A stretch of DNA of 64,000 nucleotides from JACCXG01 sp963785755 (GTDB taxonomy: Bacteria; Acidobacteriota; Vicinamibacteria; Vicinamibacterales; 2-12-FULL-66-21), in contig CAWAXG010000065.1 of NCBI GenBank assembly GCA_963785755.1, forward strand, positions 1 through 64,000. The letters are read 5' to 3'. The notes below the pieces were generated by a model that did no database searches, was not told the DNA's origin, and saw only the letters and a list, made by a program, of their open reading frames with translations. Positions 1 through 7,941 of this stretch are shown in pieces. Position 1 is the stretch's first letter, and every line of letters begins with the position of its first letter. The position numbers were made by a program, and so were the translations under genes.

Positions 1-231
1 CCAGATTCGATCTTCAGCTCGGTCGATCACTTCGACAGCTTTCTTTCTCACGGCTGCTTCGATCATCACCTTGACCCGATCAGCTTCCGTGTCGAGGCGC
101 TCAACTCCACTCAGTACGACGCGCTCGTGACCCTCACGGAGAGCTACTTCGCGGCGGGTTACGAATGGTTCACGCCAGTCGCACTCCGGGCGGCCGACCA
201 GGACAACCTGGCAAAGCGGTTCGCCGGGTGA
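1..231 (+). CDS. C-terminal part of an unidentified protein
   Basis: The frame is open from the first base to a TGA at 229-231, so only the last 76 residues of a longer protein are visible. The visible part is rich in His, Asp and Phe at its left end and ends in DQDNLAKRFAG. It has no membrane segment and no motif that I can assign to a family. It converges on the oxidoreductase gene whose stop lies at 244, with only 12 bases between the two stop codons. The steady codon use and the clean stop argue that it is a real gene. The function is unknown. Confidence 0.5.
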   Translation, partial: PDSIFSSVDHFDSFLSHGCFDHHLDPISFRVEALNSTQYDALVTLTESYFAAGYEWFTPVALRAADQDNLAKRFAG

Positions 232-243
232 CCTGCCAGATCG

Positions 244-1269
244 TCATTTCGCGTTCACATTGACGACAATCCGTCCGCTCACCTGTCCCGAGAGGAACTT
301 CGGCGCGGTTTCAATCACGTCGCTCAGGCCAATATCACGCGTTACACGCCTGAGTTGCTGACGATCGACGAGACGCTCGAGCCGATCCCAGGCCTGAAGA
401 CGCGTCTCTGCCGGAGTGAACACGCTGTTGATGCCAGCCAGCATAACGCCGCGCAGGATGAACGGCGCCACGGTGGTGGGGAAGTCCATGCCCTGCGCCA
501 GACCGCAGGCGGTAACGATGCCGTTGACGTGTGTCGACGCGCAGATGTTCGCCAGCGTGTGCGAACCGACCGTGTCGACAGCCGCGATCCAGCGCTGTGC
601 CTGAAGCGGTTTTCCCGGCGCGGCGAGCGTGGCGCGATCGATTACTTCGGACGCGCCGAGTTCTCGGAGACCGCCGGCTTGATGGAGCTTGCCGGTCGAC
701 GCCACAACGCGATACCCGCTCGCCGCGAGCAGCATGATCGCTATGCTGCCCACGCCTCCGGTCGCGCCCGTGACCAGCACGTCGCCGGTTGTGGGGACTA
801 CTCCATGCTTCTCGATAGCGAGTAAGCACAGCGCGGCGGTAAAGCCCGCGGTGCCGATGGCCATGGTCTCGAACAGCGTGAGCCTCTCAGGTTTTCGAAC
901 GAGCCAGGTGGCAGGAACGCGCGCCCGCTGAGCCAGCCCGCCCCAATGCGTCTCGCTCGCATGCCAGCCGGTGAGCACGACTTCGTCACCAGCGCGCCAC
1001 CGCTCGTCGGCGCTTTCACGCACCGTGCCGGCGAAATCGATGCCGGCGACCATCGGAAAGCTTCTGACCACTGGCGACGTACCGGTAATCGCCAGCGCAT
1101 CCTTATAGTTGAGGCTGGAGTACGCGATGTCGACGACCACCGTGTCTTCCACGTCGTGCGGCAGCGCGGAGTCTTCGAGATCACGGACGCTGGCGGCGGT
1201 CGTCCCGTCTGGAGCTCGCTCGAGGAATAGGGCTCGGAAGGAATTGCGGTCGAACTGTTCGGGGATCAT
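244..1269 (-). CDS. acuI: NADPH:quinone oxidoreductase, YhdH/AcuI family
   Basis: This is a zinc-free medium-chain dehydrogenase/reductase of 341 residues, the usual length for the YhdH/AcuI group, whose studied members reduce acrylyl-CoA or quinones with NADPH in the cytoplasm. The GroES-like N-terminal half carries the family signature SSLNYKDALAITG. The Rossmann half has the glycine motif TGATGGVGSIA. The last residues, SGRIVVNVNAK, are the typical end of the fold. I start at the ATG at 1267-1269 (MIPEQFDRNSFRALF). The open frame runs on upstream to 1695, but that extension translates a C-free, low-complexity tract and has no homologous look. No strong Shine-Dalgarno sequence is visible. 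The substrate is inferred from the family only. Confidence 0.85.
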   Translation of the reverse strand: MIPEQFDRNSFRALFLERAPDGTTAASVRDLEDSALPHDVEDTVVVDIAYSSLNYKDALAITGTSPVVRSFPMVAGIDFAGTVRESADERWRAGDEVVLTGWHASETHWGGLAQRARVPATWLVRKPERLTLFETMAIGTAGFTAALCLLAIEKHGVVPTTGDVLVTGATGGVGSIAIMLLAASGYRVVASTGKLHQAGGLRELGASEVIDRATLAAPGKPLQAQRWIAAVDTVGSHTLANICASTHVNGIVTACGLAQGMDFPTTVAPFILRGVMLAGINSVFTPAETRLQAWDRLERLVDRQQLRRVTRDIGLSDVIETAPKFLSGQVSGRIVVNVNAK

Positions 1270-1415
1270 TGGCGTCTGGAATTGGCTGGTTGACGAGTTC
1301 CTCGCGGAGGGCGGCTGTTGCCGCCGCCGCGCCGATGGGGAGACTGGACGCACGATGAAAGGCAGCGAGGGGAGAACGCATTGCGCGCATCGTAGCGCAA
1401 CCAGTCCATGAGACC

Positions 1416-1583
1416 GTGTGTGGGGGATGTTTGAGATGGGTAGTAGATGGTTGGAATGATTGGGTGTGAGGTGTTGGGTGTTGGGGAAGAAGGGTGGTAA
1501 AATATGATTTGGGGGGGTGAGGAGTTTGGGTGTGGTGATGGAAGAGAGGTGATAATGGTAGTTGTGGTAGGTGAGGGATGTGG
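1416..1583. other. 168-base tract without a single C on the plus strand
   Basis: Positions 1416-1583 contain only G, T and A on the plus strand, roughly half of it G. Read in the direction of the oxidoreductase gene that starts at 1269, the same tract is a G-free, C/A/T-only leader about 150-315 bases upstream of the start codon. It is bounded sharply by ordinary GC-rich sequence (last C at 1415, next C at 1584). It encodes nothing convincing. Long C-rich, G-poor RNA is the kind of sequence that Rho factor loads on, so a Rho-dependent leader is one reading; an assembly filler is another. Confidence 0.6.
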
Positions 1584-1689
1584 CGCTTTCGATCGCCTGT
1601 TGAATCGTGTATCGACTCCGGCGTGTGGCGCGGCGGCAATTGTCGCCGCGCTGTGATCCGGTGCTCGAACGGCGTGTGTCAGGAAACGT

Positions 1690-4588
1690 ATTCAACTCTG
1701 ACGGACGCGGTGCGTGGCGACGGGGCCTTCTTGCCGTCGCGCGGGCGATGCGGCAGGTATCTCGACAGCGGCGCGAGACGCGGAACGGGGGAGGGCGCGC
1801 ACGTGCCGCTCGACGGCCGGGAAGAGGCGTGCCGCCGACGCGGATCGCTCTGCGTCAACGAGCGCTCTGCGCTGGGCGAGGCGACGCGCGCATGCTGCGC
1901 GTGTCGAGTGCCGTTTCTTGCGGTACACGAGCGGAAGCCGAGCGCTTCGGTGTCACCAAGACCGTGAGCGGGAGTGGCTGCGCGCCAAGGCGTGGCTCGC
2001 AGCGCATCGCTGACGGCAGCCGGGACACCGCCATGACGACGATGCCGGCACCGACTCTGCGCTCGGTGGCGCGCTGGCGGGCCGCTGGCGAGGACTGCGA
2101 TCCGCGCTGGAGAGAACCTCGACAGCGCGAGGGCGCGCGCGTGGCTGTACGCATCTCAGGAATCGGCGCGGCGGTATGGGCGCGGTTATCTGGCCGAGCG
2201 CGCCGATGATGAATACCAGAAGCGCGTCGCGATCAAGTTCGGCCGCGAGGGTCCTGGTCGCCACGTCGGCCGCTTCGCGAGACGCCAGATCCTGGCCGGC
2301 CTCGAGCATTCAACATCGCCGCCTGTCGACGGCGGGACCAGCCCGGCGGGCCGTTCTCGTCATGGAGCGTCGGACGGGTGCCATCGATGGTCGCGATGCT
2401 GTCGCCTGCGATCGACGCGCGCTGCGTCTTCCGCGACGTCTGCGCCGCCGTGCAACGCCATCAACGTTCGTCGTGCATCGCGACATCAAGCCGAGCAACG
2501 TGCTCGTCACGCTGACGGCACGTCGAAGCTGCTCGACTTCGGTTTTCCGAAGTGCTCGGCCGACGGCTACGTGCCCTCGCCGAGCAGACCGTCAGTGGAC
2601 CGGGCGTTCACGCGATACGCGAGTCCCGAACAGTCGCGGGCTAGCCGGTCACGACCGCGACGGACGTCTAAGCTGGGCGTCGCTGCTCTACGCTGCTCAC
2701 GGCATCGGCCGTACCGGGTGGCGAGCGCTGCCTCACGAATCGCCGCGCCATCTGCGAGCAGGAGCCGCAGCGGCCAGCGCGGCGATCACCCGCGCCGGGG
2801 GCCAACGGTCAGCGACGTGTCTCATCGACTCGCCCGACCGAGCTGCGGCGGCGCCTTCGCGGCGACTTCGACGCCATCGTGCTGACCGCGCTGCGCAAGG
2901 CTCCCGAGCAGTGCTACAGCAGCGCCGAGAAGTTGTCGGACGACATCGGACGGCATCTGGCGCGGCTGCCGGTCGCCGCCGTGCCGGTTCCGACGCCTAC
3001 CGTGCGCGGTCTGTGGCGGCACGCTTGCGTCGGGACGCGCCGTGTCTTGCCGCTTGCGACGGTTGTTGGCGTGTCGACCCGGCATGACCCGTGTCGCGCA
3101 GTCGAGCGCGCACGGCCGACAGGCGCGCGAGCAATCGCGTTCCGGACGCGTCGCAGTGAACTGCTGCGCAGGTACTGGGCCGCCGCCAGGTGACGCGGCC
3201 TCGATTCTCGATGGCCACGTGCCGCGCTGGTGACGAAGACTTGCGCGTTTTCGAGCGGTGCTACGTTGTCCGGTAGCCACGCATGCCGAGCGCGGGCCTT
3301 TGCAGGCGCGTCATGGCCATCCGGTGCTTTGTCGCTGGACGGCTGGATGGCTGCACCGCGGACGACGCGAACGGCTGTCGCTGCATTGGGACGCGGCGCG
3401 GGCGCTTGTTGCTTGCCGGCCACCGATCGGTCACGCGATCGAGTTCCCCGACGCCATGCTGGTCAGCCAGCGAGACCACGCCGGTGTGGCGGTCGCCGCG
3501 GCGCGGCCCGCGCGGGCGTGCGCGGGCGCGCCGGGGGCCGCGCCGCGGCGCGCGGCCCCGGGCGCGCGCGGCGCGGCCCGCGCGGGCGCGGCCGGCGCGC
3601 GGCGCGCGGCGCGCGCGGGGGCGGCGCCCGCGCGGCGCCCGGCGCGCCCCGCGGCCGCCCGCCCCCGGCGGCGCGTGGGGGGGTATCGCGTGTGGATCTG
3701 CGGACGCGAACGCGCGACCCCGCGCGCGCGCGGCGCCGGGGGGCCGCGGGCGCCGCGCGGCCGCGGGCGGCGCGCGCGCACCGCGGCCGGCGCGCGGACG
3801 GGCGCGCGGCGGGCGCCCGGTGAGCGCAGGCGCGAAGGCATCGCCGCCTGTCTTGGATCTGCTGGACGCGCTATAGGCGGCGCCGCGCGCGCCGGGCCGC
3901 CGCCGGCCGGCCGGGCCCGGCGCGCCGCCGCGACGCGCCGCGCGCGCCGGCGGGCGCCCGCGCGCGCGGCGCGCCGGCGGCGCGGGCCGCGCGCGGGGCG
4001 GCGCGCGCCGGGCGGCGGCGCGGCGCGCCCGCGCGACGCCCCCGGGGCGCGCGGCGCGGGGGCGACCGCGCGGCCGGCGCGGGCGGCGGCCGCCGGCGGG
4101 ACGCGCGCGCGCGGGCCGCGCGCGGCGGCGGCGCGGCCGCCGACGACGCCGAGGGCCGACCCGCAGCGCGACCGCCAGTGCTGAGGCGGTCATAAGAGAC
4201 CGGTCATCTGGATCGGCTTCACGTTCGACGGCAAGCGACTCGCGACGACCAGCTTCGATGGCACGGTGAGGTTCTGGAACCCGTCGACAGGCGACGTCCT
4301 CTCCACGCTTTCAGTGGGCGGCGACCTCGGCGCCGCGGCCTTCACGCCTGACAACCGCCGGCTGATCGTCGCGGGCCTCGGCGACCCGTCTCTTTCCGTC
4401 TTCGACGCCGCGTCGAACGATCTGCTGCTCGTGCTCCGCGGACATGGTGCCCCCGTGTCCAGCGTCGCGATTTCTCCCGACGGAAGGTCGTGGCTTCGTC
4501 GAGCAATGAGGGCACAGTGCGGATGTGGCGCGCCGCAACGCCAGCCGAGATCGATAAATGGAAGACGGAGGCCGCCGGTATCAAGTAG
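1690..4588 (+). pseudogene. Ser/Thr protein kinase with WD40 repeats, heavily frameshifted
   Basis: Fragments in all three forward frames make up one acidobacterial PknB-type kinase followed by a WD40 propeller. In order I see RGYLAERADDEYQKRVAIKF with the ATP-binding Lys near 2190-2250, the catalytic loop VHRDIKPSNVLV near 2472-2508, SKLLDFGF (DFG motif) near 2524, RYASPEQ near 2613, and the kinase end ALRKAPEQCYSSAEKLSDD near 2887-2943. Propeller pieces follow, with FDGTVRFWNPSTGDVLSTL at 4257-4313 and a last blade ending GTVRMWRAATP before the stop at 4586-4588. A one-base shift is visible near 4482. The 5' end is uncertain. The number of shifts suggests poor sequence rather than true decay. 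The protein would be a cytoplasmic signalling kinase. Confidence 0.6.
3491..4165. other. Near-pure G/C low-complexity block inside the kinase gene
   Basis: Two blocks, about 3491-3676 and 3877-4150, are almost entirely runs of GC, CGCG and GGCC, with only a few A or T in each. Between them and at the edges are short islands of ordinary sequence (about 3677-3720 and 3821-3880) that look like remains of the WD40 coding region. Both strands are open over most of this block only because stop codons need A and T, so the long ORFs here are not genes. The block has no regular repeat unit. It is best explained as mis-called or mis-polished sequence. Confidence 0.55.
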
Positions 4589-4722
4589 CGGCCTCGGACA
4601 CCCTGCGTTCGCAACACGGTGCCTCCGCGTCAAGTAGAATGCGGACGCAGTCGAGTCAGCCGTTGCGCCGCCGCAGTGGCGGCGCCACGGGTTCGGCTGA
4701 ATCTGACGCAGACGAGGCGCCC

Positions 4723-5007
4723 GTGACTGAGTGGATGTACGCCCAGAGGGACCCCGCCGACGAGCTGGCCGAGCTTCATTTGTTCTCCTTCAAGAAGCGC
4801 AGGCCGGAAGGCGACATCGAGTTCATGATCACCGTGAAGGAGTTTGCGTCCAGGAACGCGCTGCAGATGCGGTTCTACGCGCAGGCGGACAAGGAGGTCA
4901 ACCAGAAGACCGCGCCGTTCCGTCCCTTTGGCTGGGGGGATTCGCTGCTGCGCGCGCTCAGCGACTGCATGGAGGCCATCCGCCAGTACCCCTACGATCC
5001 AGAATAA
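4723..5007 (+). CDS. Small conserved-looking hypothetical protein
   Basis: This frame gives a 94-residue soluble protein that starts VTEWMYAQRDPADELAELHL and ends IRQYPYDPE. I choose the GTG at 4723 because a GAGG lies seven bases upstream and because the sequence before it is low-quality and follows the kinase stop at 4588. The protein is charged, with a FSFKKRR patch, and has no signal peptide or membrane segment. I do not recognise a family. It ends 8 bases before the stop of the convergent ABC permease. Confidence 0.5.
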   Translation: MTEWMYAQRDPADELAELHLFSFKKRRPEGDIEFMITVKEFASRNALQMRFYAQADKEVNQKTAPFRPFGWGDSLLRALSDCMEAIRQYPYDPE

Positions 5008-5015
5008 CGACCCAG

Positions 5016-7648
5016 TTAGTTGACCCGCAGCGCCTCAGTCGGGTCGATGCGAATGGCGCGCCGCGCGGGTCCGGCCACCGCAAGCAGGCCGACCACGATC
5101 ATCAATGCGGCCGACGCCGGGACGATGCCCGGAATACTTCGTCCACCGGCCTCGGCGATCGGCAAGAAGGAATGAAGACGGAGCGCTAAGGCACAACCGG
5201 CCATCGCTCCGATGAGAAGCGGAACGGCCGCCCGGCCGAAGATGCCGATGAGCAGGCGCCGCGGCTGCGCCCCCAGCGCCGACCGCACGCCGATCTCACG
5301 CCACCGCTGGGCGACGATGAAGGCCATGAGGGTGTAGATGCCGGCCATCGAGAAGAGGAGCACGATCAGCGTCACCGCGCCCAGCATGAACCCAAACATG
5401 TGGTCGAATGACCGCCGCTGCCAGTACATCTCGTCGAGCGATTGCAGATGCCTCGTACGCGAAGCTGCGGGTCGAGCCCGCTGGCGACCTCCCGAAGCCG
5501 GCCTGCCGCCGGACCAATGGCGGATGGCGCGCGAATCGTCAGACTCACCGGGTGAGGTGCCCGCGACATCGGGTGGAACATCGTGGGATCATCGTTACTC
5601 CTCGGGAAATCCTCGACGACGCCAACGATTTCATGCCCGCCTTCGCCCGCTGTGGCGGGCTTCGGCGAGGCAGGCCTGTCGCGGTAGCGGACGCGACGGC
5701 CCAGCACGTTCAGGCCGCCCATGACTTCCATTGCGAACGATCGGTTGACGATCACTGGCGTACGCCCAGGCCCGAAGTCGCTCGCGTCAAAACTGCGCCC
5801 GGCGAGAAAGCGCACGCCGAAGACCTCGAAGAACTTGTCGTCTACCGAGTTGAATCGTGCCTCCGCATCCTGCGCCTCGCTCCCCTCCACCTCGATCTCG
5901 GCGCCGGGTTCTTCGAAGAGCGCGACCGCTGACACCGTCACGCCGGAAATGCCGGCCCCGGACGTCAACTGTCTCACCGCTTCGATCCTGAGATTTTCGA
6001 AGCGGGACGAGTCGCCCTCCATGACGAGCGAGGCCGTCAGAAACTCCTCGACCGGCAGCCCTGGCCCGACGATCGTCGGCCGGAACACTCCCCAGAGCAT
6101 CTCCATGGCCGACGGCAGGATCGCCAGCGATAACGCGAGCTGCGTAGCCAGCAGTGCCGTCCACGTCTTCCCCAGACGAGCGCCCGCACTTCGATTGCCC
6201 AACCCCAGGAAACCCGATCGCCGTCCGGTGACGCGAAACGCCGGCACAGCACCCGCAATCGCGGCGGCAAGCACGCTGAGACCCGCCACGCAGAGGACCG
6301 TCGCCAGCGACGGCTCGAAGTCCATCCAGAACGGCAGGGGACCCGTCGCCGGCATGACGATCCCGGCTAAGCGGCCGCTGAACTGGCGCGCGAGGAGGAG
6401 CCCGGCGATCCCCGCCCCTGCCGCGAGCACGAGCACTTCGACGAACAGCTGCATCACGATGCGCCCGCGGCTGGCGCCCAACGCAGTCCGAACCGTGAAC
6501 TCATCCCGTCTCGTGACGGTCCGCGCGTACACCAGGATCGCGATATTCGCGCACGGAGGGATCAGAAGGAGAGCACCCAGCAGAAAGATGACACCGGCCA
6601 GCCAGCTGTTCCGGTTGACCGCCGGGAAAATGCCGGCGACGTACGGCACGACGCGCGGTTCGAGCTGTGCGGTCGTTCCGGCGGCGGTATCTCCAGGCAA
6701 GAGACCGACCGTGGTCACTTCAGCGTGCGCGCCTTCCAGTGTCGCGCCAGGAGCGAGTCGCGCAAAGACGAAGGCGTTCGTGCTTCCGGGACGCACCTCA
6801 CCAGGAGGATTGGTTCGAAGCGGTATCCAGAGGCGCTGGTTCATGGGAAACCGGAACCCTCCGGGCATCACGCCGACGACGATGTGGAGTGTGTCGCCGA
6901 TCTGGATGCGTTGTCCGAGGACGGCGGGGTCGGATGAAAACCCCTCCTTCCAGAGCTGATAGCCGATCACGGCGACCGGTTCGGCGCCCTCGCGCTCGTC
7001 GTCTTCTATCAGCGGCCGTCCCAGCAGCGGCTGGACGCGCGCGAGCTGGAAGCCGGAGGCGGTCATCTCGGCCGCGGCTACCGAATCGTCGGCGCCGTCG
7101 CGCGCGATCACTGCCGGGACGATCGGGCGCATCGCGCTGACGTGCTCGACCGATTTCAGCGTCTCGCGCCAGCGCCTGAAGTCCGGAAGCGGCGTCTCGC
7201 GGTGAACGCGTTGAGCGGCTTTGTCGAACGGCTGGATCGCAACGACACGATCGCCCTGATCCAACGGCAACCTGGTCCCGGCGAACGTATCCCAGATGGT
7301 GAACATCGAGGCGCCAAGCCCGATGGTGACCGCGATCGCCAGTCCCCCGACCAGCGTCAGCCCCCACGATCGGCGCAGCATGCGCAGACCGAGCTTGGCG
7401 TCCAGCCAGAACGTTTCGAGCCACGGCAGGCCCCGCGCCGCGCGGGCCGCTTCGCGCAGCTGCGCCGCTCCTCCCAGTTCCAGCCGCGCCTCTCGGCGCG
7501 CCTGTTCCGGACTCATGCCGCGGCGAACCTTGTCCTCCTCCGCCATCGCCAGATGCAGTTCCAGCTCCTGGTCGAAATCGGCATCGCTGGCGGCAGGACG
7601 AACGAAGTCGCGGATCCGGGAGACGACCGTATAGAACAGCGCGCGCAT
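5016..7648 (-). CDS. ADOP-type MacB/FtsX ABC transporter permease (frameshifted)
   Basis: This is a large inner-membrane permease of the acidobacterial type, with a duplicated MacB-FtsX core and no ATPase of its own beside it. Residues 1-60 form the soluble prefix domain (DADFDQELELHLAMAEEDKVRRG, shortened here as DADFDQELELHLAM). A first membrane segment, MacB-like periplasmic domain, FtsX block, second periplasmic domain and final FtsX block follow. The last block lies in another frame (5016-5429), so a one-base shift near 5445 breaks the reading. The conserved end GPARRAIRIDPTEALRVN is intact. A short palindromic repeat is inserted in frame at about 5635-5684, encoding RPASPKPATAGEGG. A truncated PadR gene lies directly upstream. 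The substrate is unknown. Confidence 0.85.
5635..5684. repeat. Palindromic GC-rich repeat inside the permease gene
   Basis: The core GCCCGC-TGTG-GCGGGC (5645-5660) is a six-base stem with a four-base loop, flanked by CCTTCG on the left and CTTCGGCGAGGCAGG on the right. It reads through the permease in frame as a Pro/Ala/Gly-rich insert between two conserved stretches. It shares the CCTTCGCC core with the repeat at 7661-7685. I take both as members of one dispersed, REP-like family. Confidence 0.45.
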
Positions 7649-7652
7649 GCGT

Positions 7653-7748
7653 TCAGCTCTCCACCTTCGCCAAGGCTACGGTGGGCAGCGTCTTGAGGAC
7701 CATGAGATCGAGCGTGCCCTGGAGGATGGCCGACCGAGGTTCCACCAT
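7653..7748 (-). pseudogene. Truncated PadR-family regulator
   Basis: The 31 codons from the ATG at 7746-7748 read MVEPRSAILQGTLDLMVLKT and then LPTVALAKVES before a TGA. The first 21 residues are the start of the PadR regulators that normally precede ADOP permeases (LLQGTLDLLILKTL in the family). The last ten are encoded by the dispersed repeat at 7661-7685. The winged-helix DNA-binding core is therefore missing. A GGGGAG Shine-Dalgarno precedes the ATG, and the permease starts 4 bases after this stop, so the remnant may still serve as a leader peptide coupled to the permease. Confidence 0.6.
7661..7685. repeat. Short palindromic repeat that truncates the PadR gene
   Basis: CCACCTTCGCC-AAGGCTACGGTGG forms an imperfect hairpin with CCACC/GGTGG arms and an inner GCC/GGC. 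It supplies the last codons and leads straight into the stop of the PadR remnant. It shares the CCTTCGCC core with the repeat at 5635-5684. Confidence 0.45.
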
Positions 7749-7751
7749 GTG

Positions 7752-7805
7752 TACTCCCCTGTGGGATGGCTAGAGGAGTATAGGGTGGCTCATGTGGGAT
7801 GTCAA
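7752..7805 (-). promoter_or_regulatory. Consensus promoter and inverted-repeat operator of the PadR/permease unit
   Basis: On the minus strand TTGACA (7805-7800) and TATACT (7782-7777) are separated by exactly 17 bases, a near-perfect vegetative promoter. An inverted repeat TACTCC (7752-7757) / GGAGTA (7775-7780) overlaps the -10 box and the start region. That is where an autoregulating PadR protein would bind. The expected transcript start is about 20 bases upstream of the ATG. Confidence 0.65.
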
Positions 7806-7941
7806 GAGGAGACGGCCTTTACAGGGCCTGCCGGCTGAGGCACTTCATCAGATCACAGTCGAGAGACTGCGCCTTCCATCAGGCTGCCCGTGGGAGAAGG
7901 GCAGGCAGCCTGGCCCTTCTCCCCGTACCTTCCTGGTCCTG

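Noticed and set aside
1270..1695. 142-residue N-terminal extension of the oxidoreductase
   Set aside because: It translates the C-free tract into a Thr/Pro/His-rich sequence, and the family starts at the ATG at 1267-1269.
3258..4193. Long open frames on both strands in the G/C block
   Set aside because: They exist only because A and T are nearly absent, so stop codons cannot occur. The products are Ala/Arg/Gly/Pro runs without any fold.
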